Shown here: piece after piece, positions 12,800-24,000 of the stretch | Layout: each line of letters starts with the position of its first letter | How positions within the stretch are numbered: position 1 is the stretch's first letter | Origin: Panopea generosa | Taxonomy: Eukaryota; Mollusca; Bivalvia; Adapedonta; Hiatellidae | Direction: 5' to 3' | Assembly: GCA_029582155.1 (NCBI GenBank) | Contig: CM055896.1 | Location: 22,621,110 to 22,685,109 of the forward strand | DNA length: 64,000 nt | Notes under the pieces: model-generated | The model's database searches: none | What the model was told of the DNA's origin: nothing | Seen by the model: only the letters and a program-made list of their open reading frames with translations | Translations under genes and position numbers: made by a program

Positions 12800-13700
12800 A
12801 TTTTTTTCTCGATAACTTTAGTTTCTTTCAAGATATTTTGATGGAATTTTGTGTTTAGATACTTAACATGAACAGGAAGCTTACTAATGATTAGATTTAA
12901 GGTAAATCGTGTCATGGTCACTGTTACTAAAATAAAAATAATAGTTTCCTCTCTTCATTGATATTTTTTTTATGAAACTTTGGGTATATGTTTCTAATGT
13001 AATATAAAATCATGGGATTTCAAGGTAAATAAGATCAAAATCAAGTTCATTGTAACCAAACATTGATAAACAGTTGCTCAATAAATGCAGTTTCTTTGAA
13101 ACTTTTTGTATAATTTCCTATCACGGAATGGAAGCTTGCGATTTTGAGGTCAATCGGCGGGCAAAGGTCCCTATTACATACAATTGATTAAAAAATTAAC
13201 AGTTTCCGCTTAGTAACCTCGTTTTCCTTTAATGTATTTGGACGACATTTTGTATGTTGTCTTCATGCATAAATAGAAAGATTGAGAATAACGGATAAAG
13301 TTCAGATTACTGTTACTCAAAACAAAAAAACAATTTCGCTCAATAACTTCATTTTTCTTTATATAAGATATTTTGATGAAATATGTATATAAATTTTTAG
13401 CGTGAAAATGAAAGTTGTGATTGGCTGTCAGGTAAATTGGGAAATGGCTTTGAGGATAATTGGTCAACTAAAAATGCAAGCAAATTCCCCTCAATAACGT
13501 TAGTGTCTCCATACTAACTAGAGTTTCCTTTAAGAATTTCAAGACTCTTAAGTTCATTATTCCCTTTGCACTTACTCGTATAATATTTCTGAGTGACTTT
13601 ATATGGACGTAAATTGACTGCGTTGTGGTCCTTGTCTTAATTTTACATGAACTATGTATGCTCAATTTTATTTCCATTAAGTGTTAGTTTAATAATTTGA
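12800..13700. repeat. Degenerate tandem repeat, roughly 130-150 bp unit
   Basis: Blocks starting CTCGATAACTTTAGTTTCTT (12807), CTCAATAAATGCAGTTTCTT (about 13078), CTTAGTAACCTCGTTTTCC (about 13209), CTCAATAACTTC (about 13338) and CTCAATAACGTTAGTGTCTCC (about 13490) repeat at irregular spacing, with ATTTTGATGAAAT and GTCACTGTTACT sub-motifs. From memory this resembles an interspersed repeat common in bivalves. The short frames inside it are artefacts. Confidence 0.6.
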
Positions 13701-13784
13701 AGAAATGTTCTTTACAAAGAGTGAATGCTTTGCACACTTGTTTTTAAGTATTTTAGGATAATCGAGAGCGCTGTCCTTCCGACA

Positions 13785-14045
13785 TATTTTTTTACATTTA
13801 CCTCGGTTTCGTTTAATTTATTTATAACGGATAATTTGGTAATTTTTGCTATTTGTAAGATCACGGGGGTTGACATGTGTAAAAAATTTCGTGAAGTTAC
13901 CTTGATCGGTTTTGGAGTTATGACCCGGGAGCTGCAAATTTTATAATTTTGGCTATTTGTTTCCATGGTAACAGAAAAAAAGCAAACTCCCTCAAGTTAC
14001 TTTGAATGGTTTTGTAGTTTCGCTCCGAAAACAGATTTTTTTGTT
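13785..14045 (+). repeat. Bivalve-type interspersed repeat, 'TTGACATGTGTA' family, copy 1
   Basis: It contains GGTTGACATGTGTAAAAAATTTCGTGAAGTTACCTTGATCGG, in pieces, then TTTTGGAGTTATGACCCGGGAGC and TTTGGCTATTTGTTTCC. The same ordered blocks recur at 15.0-15.4 and 15.65-15.79 kb. Both strands show unsupported frames here (13712-13966). Confidence 0.65.
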
Positions 14046-14049
14046 ATTA

Positions 14050-15000
14050 TGCCCCCTTCCCACACAGCAATTTTTGGGGTGGCATATAGTAATCGCAGCG
14101 TCTGTCCGTCCGTCCGTCCGTCCGGTACTTCGAGTCCGGCCTGTAACTTTGTTCATGCATAGATGGATTGTGTTAATACTTGCTACAAATGATCAACGTG
14201 ACAACGTGTTGCGTGCAACACCCAGACTCCCACTTCAAACGTCAAGGTCACAATTTAATTTTGTTTGACAACACCTTCAGTCTGTTTGAGATTACGTGTC
14301 TTGTCTGTATCTTTGTCACCTATGGATAAATTTCAAAAACACGTGGCTCAGTTTATCAACATAGCATAATTAAATGTCGCATGTAAGACCCAGAACCTTT
14401 CCTCAAAGGTCAAAGTCACACTTTCAATTTGCCAGTTTAATATTGCGTGTCTAGTCTGTAACTTTGTCTTTAACCTGGCTCAATTGATCAAGATGACATG
14501 GCGACGTGTCTCACGTAAGACCTAGACCCGTAACTCAAAGATCAAGGTCACACTTTGAGTTTGTATGACCCCCTCCTGTAACTTTATCATACATGGATGG
14601 ATTTCAAAAACACTTAGCTCAATTTATCAATTGATCAACATGACATGACGACGTGTCACGTTAAGACCCAGAACCTTACCTCAAGGTCACACTTTCAGTT
14701 AGTTTGATATTTCATGTCTGGTCTGTAACTTTGACTTACATGGAGGGATTTTAAAATAGCTTCACACAAGTGATCAGCATGTCATGATGATGTGCCATCT
14801 GTATTTACCTATAGAAATACCTAGACCTTTACATCAGATGTCAAGATAACACAAAAGTCAAGGTCACGCTTTAATGTTAAAAAAACATGAAATTGCGTAT
14901 CTAGTCTGAAACGTTTTTCCATTACTCTTGATATTCATGGATACATCGCTACCTATTATAACATATATTGTTATTTTCACAGACCTTTGGGAGGCATGCG
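14050..15000 (+). repeat. Bivalve-type interspersed repeat with (CCGT)n head
   Basis: A run of CCGT units at about 14101-14122 is followed by repeated decayed modules. These contain CTGTAACTTTGT, CATGGATGGATTTCAAAA, GATCAACATGACATG, CGACGTGTC, AAGACCCAGA and AAGGTCACACTTT. The modules recur at about 14130, 14300, 14450, 14570 and 14725. From memory this head-plus-module arrangement is frequent in bivalve genomes. Its class (retroposon or DNA element) cannot be settled from this copy. Confidence 0.65.
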
Positions 15001-15026
15001 ACACTTACCAGTGACATTTCTTGTTT

Positions 15027-15400
15027 TTACTATGTGTTTTCATGGGAACAGAAAAATATGTCGAAAATGAATACTCCCTCATAGCAAAACGCACTACTAG
15101 GCCTCCAGGTTGACATGTGTACAAAGTTTCGTGATTTTATCTTGAACGGTTTTAGAGTTGTGCTCCGGAAACGGTGAATATTGTCATTTTGGCTATTTGT
15201 TTCGTGGTAACAGAAAAAAATGTTGACAATGAAAACTCCCTCATAGCAAAACGCACTACTAGGCCTCCAGGTTGACATGTGTACAAAGTATCGTGAAATT
15301 ACCTTGAATTGCTTTGGAGTTGTACTCCGGAAACGTAAATTTTTTGTTATTTGGCTATTGGTTTTCATGGCAACTGAAAAAATATTGAAAATTTACTCCC
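15027..15400 (+). repeat. 'TTGACATGTGTA' family, tandem copies 2 and 3
   Basis: Two tandem units of 162 bp: GCACTACTAGGCCTCCAGG begins at 15091 and 15253, each followed by TTGACATGTGTACAAAGT and CTCCGGAAACG. A third partial unit follows. The minus frame at 15030-15368 reflects this duplication. Confidence 0.75.
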
Positions 15401-15600
15401 TCATAGCAATATGATCCTTATCATCCTAAGCCAAATTCTGAAATGTTTTGTCATTCGTTTGCTTATTAAGGCTCTTGTTTGTGGAACACTATTCCATTAT
15501 ATATAGAGAAAATGCAAATTCTATTAATTAGTTTATATTATTATGTTGAGGGCCTCAAGGAAGATTGATTTCAAATGAGTTATGTCGTTAATAAAAGTCT

Positions 15601-15656
15601 TTATATTATTATTATTATCATTGTTGTTATAAGTATTGTTGTTATTATTATAAAAG
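15601..15656. repeat. (ATT/GTT)n microsatellite
   Basis: An imperfect trinucleotide tract of ATT and GTT units, immediately before another copy of the TTGACATGTGTA family. Confidence 0.85.
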
Positions 15657-15790
15657 GCACTTCTAGACCTACTGGCTGACATGTGTACAACGTTAAGTAA
15701 AGTTACCTTGAGAAAATTTGTACTCCGGAAATGCTTTCGGACACACGGACGCACGCACGGAGGTGCCCATTTTTATATCCCCCGCAAAAT
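15657..15790 (+). repeat. 'TTGACATGTGTA' family, 3' end copy
   Basis: It contains CACTTCTAGACCTACTGGC, TGACATGTGTACAACGTTAAG, CTCCGGAAATGC and then GGACACACGGACGCACGCACGG followed by ATATCCCCCGC, in pieces. This looks like the native 3' end of the family, with a GGACGCACG tail. Confidence 0.65.
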
Positions 15791-15794
15791 TACG

Positions 15795-17100
15795 TTTAGA
15801 TCAAAGGAGATTACGATGTTTGAAATGTGCATGTCCGCTAAGAACGTGTATGAGATATTATCAAATAAATATTGTGCAGCTTTGATGAAGATCAATTGAA
15901 ACTATGGTTGCTAGAGTATACATTCTAATTTAATTATTGACAATTCAAGGGCCATAACTGAGACAAATATTATCTGATTTTTCCAGTTAAAAATGCAAGC
16001 ACGTTACATGTCGTCTCGGTCACGTCTCTGTGGTTCATCACACATAAAAATATAATTTGGTGTTCTTTGGTCGGACAGTTTTTAAGACAAAAAAAGTGTG
16101 TTTACTGCTATATTCTAACTATGGATTTTTTCGATAATGGAAACAGTGATCGGCCTACTTAATTGACATATCCAAGTTAAAACAACATAACTGTACCTTT
16201 TTGAAATACTTTTAACCCTTTTACTTTGTAAATAAATCCCATGGTCATCCAGAAACTGACGATCTGAATATAATATAGTGTTTTGTTTTCAAATTTGTAG
16301 AGTTAAGTTAGTTTGATATTCGATATTCATCATAAACTTCTTACTGCTTGTATCTTCAGTTTTACATTTACAACCACAAATAAAAGCCGTAAAATTGCTA
16401 TAATAAGAGCACGATCTCTTTTGACATATATCCTTCATATGAATATCTTCCATCTTCCATCTGTCCTTCAGAATGTTTTAAAGAAAATGCATTCACTACT
16501 GGTCGCTTGAACTGGATAGTTGTGTCACAATGGTCTAGATTTCTGTAGATCAACATGCACTTAGAACATGCATATACATGTATATAACGTGCTTACGATT
16601 AAAATACATCTACAAATGTTTAAGTTCATTACATGAATATGAACAAAATAAATGGAGTATATTTACTGAGTTGAAATACTGTTACAACATGCCTACAACA
16701 CTTTCCTCTAAATTGCCTCGACCACAAGTTATCTGTGACATTAGATTGAACAAAATATATATTATCTTGCAGATATGCAGATTTAATTCGTGTAGACTAA
16801 AATTAAAGATAACTGTATTCCATATAATTGACACTAAAAGCTTGTACAGCTAAAACAGTGAAAACACTATTGACGAAACGAAAAATATGTTTTCTTGATA
16901 AATATCGTTAGCACTCTTCATCTGCCACCATTCCAATATTTGTTGATCACTTATAATGATGGTGCCTATCTATTCTTCGTCAAATGGATTAAATAGGAAT
17001 ATATCTATATATCAGTTACTGTCCTTGTTCCTACTTACCCCGTGTTTCACTTTACGCGGTCAACTCTGTCCTCAGTGTATCTCAAACGTTTTAAGAATGA
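15795..17100. other. Non-coding, no gene recognised
   Basis: AT-rich sequence. Frames at 16313-16510 and 16578-16853 have no recognisable domain and unremarkable composition. Confidence 0.4.
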
Positions 17101-17109
17101 AGCTGTACT

Positions 17110-17342
17110 ACAACAAACGGATAAAAGGCGTCATGCGGACAAAAGTCGGCGTTTTCTGATTTTCTGCGGACAAAAGGCGTCATGCGGACAAAATGCGTCA
17201 TTTTACTATATTTTCTGCGGACAAAAAGCGTCATGCGGACAAAAGGCGTCATTTTCCTAAATTTTCTGCGGATAAAAGGCGTCATGCGGACAAAAGTCGA
17301 CGTTTTCCATTTTTTTCTGCGGATAAAAAGCGTTGCGGACAT
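17110..17342. repeat. About 50-bp minisatellite, 4-5 copies
   Basis: TCATGCGGACAAAA starts at 17131, 17180, 17231 and 17282 (spacing 49, 51, 51), alternating with TTTTCTGCGGACAAAA. A related two-unit copy lies at 48.9 kb. Frames on both strands here are by-products. Confidence 0.9.
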
Positions 17343-17344
17343 TT

Positions 17345-17955
17345 TCCTCACACAGAGTATAAAGTATAAACACATGTAACTGTTTTCTAGAGAAACCAAA
17401 ACATTTGATTTTTTTAATGTTCCAATATTAAAATAAAATGTTTTTGTGAAGTTTTGTTTCAAATATATGTACCATTTCCGAATACAGTATGTTTAAATGA
17501 AACGTTTAAATATTCGCTTTTCTAGTGTTTTAATTCAAATATACTATTTCGTAAATATGTCACACTATCTTTCGAGAGGCGAGGCCCATCGAGAGAAATC
17601 AGATGATACAGGGAACTTTATTCAAATAAGAAACTATGTAACCGTTGATTAAGCGATGAACATTTTATTGTATGCCTTTATTACAAAGACTTACTGGTTA
17701 CTTAATGTAATACGGAACAGATAATAACGACAACATTAAAAACAAAGATAATGTCTAATCATTTATAAATTAGGCAAAGTGTATAATGTATGTTTACACA
17801 TAAACTGTCCTATTGTGGCTCAAGTGTGGCTCAATGATTGCACAAAACCTTTTACATCAACCTGACAGTGTATAAACCGGCATTTTATTATGTTTGGTAA
17901 ACTCGGCATAGGATGACCGATTATACATGATCTACGTGTGTATGTGATATTGAAC
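17345..17955. other. Non-coding spacer
   Basis: AT-rich sequence between two arrays with nothing recognised. Confidence 0.45.
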
Positions 17956-17974
17956 TATGTTATACTGCAGCACC

Positions 17975-19945
17975 CAATATGTAGAGACGAGTTATATCCA
18001 TATCGAGTACATAGTAAACTCTGAAATAATTGACGGAGATACGAGTTGTATCCATGTGAGGTATATAGTAGAATCTGAGATAATTATCGGAGAGACGAGT
18101 TGTATCCATGTAGGGTATATAGTAAAATCTGAGATGATTATCGGAGAAGCGAGTTGTATCCATGTCGGGTATATAGTAAAATCTGAGATAATTATCGGAG
18201 AGACGAGTTGTATCCATGTGAGGTATAGAGTAAAATCTGAGATAATTATCGGAGAGACGAGTTGTATCCATGTCCGGTATATAGTAAAATCTGAGATGAT
18301 TATCGGAGAGGCGAGTTGTATCCATGTGAGGTATAGAGTAAAATCTGAGATAATTCTCGGAGAGACGAGTTGTATCCATGTGAGGTATATAGTAAAATCT
18401 GAGATGATTATCGGAGAGGCGAGTTGTATCCATGTGAGGTATATAGTAAAATCTGAGATGACTATCGGAGACACGAGTTCTATCAATGTGAGGTATATAG
18501 TAAAATCTGAGATGATTATCGGAGAGACGAGTTGTATCCATGTCAGATATATAGTAAAATCTGAGATGACTATCGGAGAGGCAAGTTGTATCCATGTCAG
18601 GTATCAAGTAAAATCTGAGATGATAATCGGAGAGGCGAGTTGTATCCATGTGAGGTATATAGTAAAATCTGAGATGATTATCGGAGAGGCGAGTTGTATC
18701 CATGTGAGGTATATAGTAAAATCTGAGATGATTATCGGAGAGACGAGTTGTATCCATTCGAGGTATATAGTTAAAATCTGAGATGATTATCGGAGAGGAC
18801 GAGTTGTATCCATGTGAGGTATATAGTAAAATCTGAGATGATTATCAGAGAGGCGAGTTGTATCCATTTGAGCTATACAATAAAATCTGAGATGATTATC
18901 AGAAAGGCGAGTTGTATCCATTTGAGCTATATAATAAAATCTGAGATGATTATCGGAGAGGCGAGTTGTATCCATGTGAGGTATATAGTAAAATCTGAGA
19001 TGATTATCGGAGAGGCGAGTTGTATCCATGTGAGGTATATAGTAAATTCTGAGATGATTATCGGAGAGACGAGTTGTATCCATGTCCGGTATATAGTAAA
19101 ATCTGAGATAATTATCGGAGAGGCGAGTTGTATCCATGTGAGGTATATAGTAAAATCTGAGATGATTATCGGAGAGGCGAGTTGTATCCATGTCCGGTAT
19201 ATAGTAAAATCTGAGATGACTATCGGAGAGACGAGTTCTATCCATGTGAAGTATATAGTAAAATATGAGAGTATTATCGGAGAGACGAGTTATATCCATG
19301 TGAGGTATATAGTAAAATCTGAGAAACTATCGGAAATACGAGTTGTATCCATGTCTGGTATATAGTAAAATCTGAGAGTATTATCGGAGAGACGAGTTGT
19401 ATTCATGTCAGGTATATAGTAAAATCTGAGATGATTATCGGAGGCAAGTTGCATCCATGTGAGGTATATAGTAAAATCTGAGATGATTATCAGAGAGGCG
19501 AGTTGTATCCATGTGAGGTATATAGTAAAATCTGAGACGATTATCGGAGAGACGAGTTGTATCCATGTGAGGTATATAGTTAAATCTGAGAAACTATCGG
19601 AAAGACGAGTTGTATCCATGTCCAGGTATATAGTAAAATCTGAGAGTATTATCGGAGAGACGAGTTGTATCCATGTCAGGTATATAATAAAATCTGAGAT
19701 GATTATCGGAGGCGAGTTGCATCCATGTGAGGTATATAGTAAAATCTGAGATGATGTTCGGAGAGGCGAGTTGCATCCATGTGAGGTATATAGTAAAATC
19801 TGAGATGATTATCGGAGAGACGAGTTGTATCCATGTGAGGTTTATAGTAAAATCTGAGATGATTATCGGAGAGACGAGTTGTATCCATGTCAGGTGTATA
19901 GTAAAATCTGAGATGATTATCGGAGAGGCTTGTTGTATCCATGCT
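17975..19945. repeat. 54-bp satellite array, about 36 copies
   Basis: The unit is 'gagttgtatccatgtgaggt', then ATATAGTAAAATCTGAGATG, then ATTATCGGAGAGGC, a 54-bp period. Because 54 is a multiple of three and the unit has no stop in several frames, long frames appear on both strands: 274 codons plus (17957-18781), 265 codons minus (17960-18757), and more to 19987. They encode 18-residue repeats around SCIHVRYIVKSEM (plus) or MDTTRLSDNHLRFYYIP (minus). The frames break at small indels (for example 18765-18800 and 19320). Being open on both strands argues for composition rather than selection. Confidence 0.97.
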
Positions 19946-19948
19946 AGG

Positions 19949-20582
19949 TATGTCAAACTATATATATGCAGCAAAGATAATATGTGACACATGTAATGTG
20001 ACAAACTATATATATATGCAGCAAAGATAATATGTGACACATGTAACGTGACTAACTATATATATGCAGCAACGATAATATGTGACACTTGTAACGTGAC
20101 AAACTATATATATGCAGCAACGATAATATGTGACACATGTAATGTGACAAACTATATATATGCAGCAACGATAATATGTGACACATGTAACGTGACTAAC
20201 TATATATATGCAGCAACGATAATATGTGACACATGTAACGTGACAAACTATATATATGCAGCAACGATAATATGTGACACATGTAACGTGACAAACTATA
20301 TATATGCAGCAACGATAATATGTGACACATGTAACGTGACAAACTATATATATGCAGCAACGATAATATTTGACACATGAAACGTGACAAACTATATATA
20401 TGCAGCAAAGATAATATGTGACACATGTAACGTGACTAACTATATATATGCAGCAACGATAATATGTGACACATGTAACGTGACTAACTATATATATGCA
20501 GCAACGATAATATGTGACACATGTAACGTGACAAACTATATACATGTATATGCAGCAACGATAATATGTGACACATGTAACT
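19949..20582. repeat. 48-bp satellite array, about 13 copies
   Basis: The unit is 'gcagcaacgataatatgtga', then CACATGTAACGTGACAAACTATATATAT. GCAGC begins at 20018, 20066 and 20114. The array starts directly at the end of the 54-bp array. One unit near 20543 has a 6-bp insertion. Being a multiple of three, it produces 16-residue repeat frames on both strands (110 codons plus at 20048, 179 codons minus at 20006-20545) that I do not regard as genes. The unit contains the odd palindrome ATGTGACACAT. Confidence 0.97.
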
Positions 20583-20944
20583 TATTATGATATTAAGCCA
20601 TTTAATTTAAACCACCAATGTTATTGTGATGTCAAAACATGTAAATTACTATCAGAATATCTCTTTGACTCTCTCGACATTTTGCTCTCATTTTGCCGGC
20701 GGCAAATGCTTTATCGATTAAACGGGGAGAAAAAGACATTTTTATTTCCCGTGTAGTACTTACAAGAAGTAAGTAAACGCGACTATATTGGCACGAAGGT
20801 ACTTTATTAAGGCAGCATTCGTTGTTTGATTAACTACGATGGAGTTCGCTGTGATAGTAACTTCAACAATTGTTGAAGATGCCGTTAATAATTATGACGT
20901 TGTCAAACAAGAATCATGATGGCGTGTACTTTGCACGTTGTGCC
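20583..20944. other. Non-coding spacer
   Basis: Short unique sequence between arrays. It holds the palindrome listed separately. Confidence 0.45.
20861..20878. promoter_or_regulatory. Perfect 18-bp palindrome
   Basis: CTTCAACAATTGTTGAAG is identical to its reverse complement. The role is unknown. It could be a protein-binding dyad or chance. Confidence 0.4.
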
Positions 20945-21030
20945 TTTTTGCAACAGTATTTTAGTATTATAACCACTACGGCAGCACATCCAACAATCGT
21001 TAATATTTCAGGGATCCCATAGACGGTTAA
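20945..21030 (+). repeat. Seed sequence copy D, diverged left edge of 78-bp array
   Basis: TTTTAGTATTATAACCAC, then GTTAATATTTCAGGGATC, then ATAGACGGTTAACCAGTA follow the same order as the left flank of the 53-bp array (TTTAGCGTCATTTTATACCAC, GTTAACATAT, TTTCCTGGGA, AGTTTAACCAGTAC). The match is patchy, so the call is tentative. Confidence 0.4.
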
Positions 21031-24000
21031 CCAGTAGTAGACGCACATTGTCTCTACATGACACTACTTTCAAAGATGTGAGATGGTAGTCTGGTCATAG
21101 ACGGTTAACCAGTACTAGACGCATATTGTCTCCACAAGACACTACTTTCAAAGATGTGAGATGGTAGTCGTCATAGAAGGTTAACCAGTACTTAACGCAC
21201 ATTATCTCTACAAGACATTACTTTCAAAGATGTGAAATGGTAGTCGTCATAGAAGGTTAACCAGTACTAGACGCACATTATCTCTACAAGACATTACTTT
21301 CAAAGATGTGAAATGGTAGTCGTCATAGAAGGTTAACCAGTACTAGACGCATATTGTCTCTACAAAACACCACTTTCAAAGATGTAAAATGGTAGTCTAG
21401 TCAAAGAAGGTTAACCAGTACTAAACGCACATTATCTCTACAAGACACTACTTTCAAAGATGTAAAATGGTAGTCTAGTCATAGAAGGTTAACCAGTACT
21501 AGACGCACATTGTCTCTACAAGACACTACTTTCAAAGATGTGAAATGGTAGTCTAGTCATAGAAGGTTAACCAGTACTAGACGCATATTGTCTCTACAAG
21601 ACACTACTTTCAAAGATGTGAAATGGTAGTCGTCATAGAAGGTTAACCAGTACTAGACGCACATTGTCTCTACAAGACACTACTTTCAAAGATGTGAAAT
21701 GGTAGTCTAGTCATAGAAGGTTAACCAGTACTAGACGAATATTGTCTCTACAAAACACTACTTTCAAAGATGTGAGATGGTAGTCGCATATTATCTCTAC
21801 AAGACACTACTTTCAAAGATGTGAGATGGTGGTCTAGTCATAGAAGGCTAACCAGTACTAGACGCACATTGTCTCTACAAGACACTACTTTCAAAGATGT
21901 GAGATGGTAGTCGTCATAGAAGGTTAACCAGTACTAGACGCATATTTTCTCTAAGAGACACTACTTTCAAAGATGTGAGATGGTAGTCGTCATAGAAGGT
22001 TAACCAGTACTAGACGCATATTTTCTCTAAAAGACACTACTTTCAAAGATGTGAGATGGTAGTCGTCATAGAAGGTTAACCAGTACTAGACGCATATTGT
22101 CTCTACAAGACACTACTTTCAAAGATGTGAAATGTTAGTCGTCATAGAAGGTTAACCAGTACTAGACGCATATTGTCTCTACAAGACACTACTTTCAAAG
22201 ATGTGAAATGGTAGTCTAGTCATAGAAAGTTAACCAGTACTAGACGCATATTGTCTCTACAAGACACTACTTTCAAAGATGTGAGATGGTAGTCTAGTCA
22301 TAGAAGGTTAACCAGTACTAGACGCATATTGTCTCTACAAGACACTACTTTCAAAGATGTGAAATGGTAGTCTAGTCATAGAAGGTTAACCAGTACTAGA
22401 CGCATATTGTCTCTACAAGACACTACTTTCAAAGATGTGAAATGGTAGTCTAGTCATAGAAGGTTAACCAGTACTAGACACATATTGTCTCTACAAGACA
22501 CTACTTTCAAAGATGTGAAATGGTAGTCTAGTCATAGAAAGTTAACAAGTACTAGACGCACATTGTCTTTACAAGACACTACTTTCAAAGATGTGAGATG
22601 GTAGTCTAGTCATAGAAGGTTAACCAGTACTAGACGCACATTGTCTCTACAAGACACTACTTTCAAAGATGTGAAATGGTAGTCTAGTCATAGAAGGTTA
22701 ACCAGTACTAGACGCATATTGTCTCTACAAGACACTACTTTCAAAGATGTGAAATGGTAGTCTAGTCATAGAAGGTTAACCAGTACTAAACGCACATTAT
22801 CTCTACAAGACACTACTTTCAAAGATGTGAAATGGTAGTCGTCATAGAAGGTTAACCAGTACTAGACGCACATTGTCTCTACAAGACACTACTTTCAAAG
22901 ATGTGAAATGGTAGTCTAGTCATAGAAGGTTAACAAGTACTAGACGCACATTGTCTCTACCAGACACTACTTTCAAAGATGTGAAATGGTAGTCGTCATA
23001 TAAGGTTAACCAGTACTAGACGCATATTGTCTCTACAAGACACTACTTTCAAAGATGTGAGATGGTAGTCTAGTCATAGAAGGTTAACAAGTACTAGACG
23101 CACATTGTCTCTACAAGACACTACTTTCAAAGATGTGAGATGGTAGTCGCATATTATCTCTACAAGACACTACTTTCAAAGATGTGAGATGGTGGTCTAG
23201 TCATAGAAGGCTAACCAGTACTAGACGCATATTGTCTCTACAAGACACTACTTTCAAAGATGTGAAATGGTAGTCTAGTCATAGAAGGTTAACCAGTACT
23301 AGACGCATATTGTCTTTACAAGACACTACTTTCAAAGATGTGAAATGGTAGTCTAGTCATAGAAGGTTAACCAGTACTAAACGCACATTATCTCTACAAG
23401 ACACTACTTTCAAAGATGTGAAATGGTAGTCGTCATAGAAGGTTAACCAGTACTAGACGCACATTGTCTCTACAAGACACTACTTTCAAAGATGTGAAAT
23501 GGTAGTCTAGTCATAGAAGGTTAACAAGTACTAGACGCATATTTTCTCTAAAAGACACTACTTTCAAAGATGTGAGATGGTAGTCGTCATAGAAGGTTAA
23601 CCAGTACTAGACGCATATTTTCTCTAAAAGACACTACTTTCAAAGATGTGAGATGGTAGTCGTCATAGAAGTTTAACCAGTACTAGACGCATATTGTCTC
23701 TACAAGACACTACTTTCAAAGATGTGAAATGTTAGTCGTCATAGAAGGTTAACCAGTACTAGACGCATATTGTCTCTACAAGACACTACTTTCAAAGATG
23801 TGAAATGGTAGTCTAGTCATAGAAGGTTAACCAGTACTAGACACATATTGTCTCTACAAGACACTACTTTCAAAGATGTGAAATGGTAGTCTAGTCATAG
23901 AAAGTTAACCAGTACTAGACGCATATTGTCTCTACAAGACACTACTTTCAAAGATGTGAGATGGTAGTCTAGTCATAGAAGGTTAACCAGTACTAGACGC

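Noticed and set aside
17957-20590. Long open frames (up to 274 codons) on both strands as repeat-protein genes
   Set aside because: They follow from 54-bp and 48-bp units lacking stops, are open on both strands, break at small indels, and show no start context, signal or domain.
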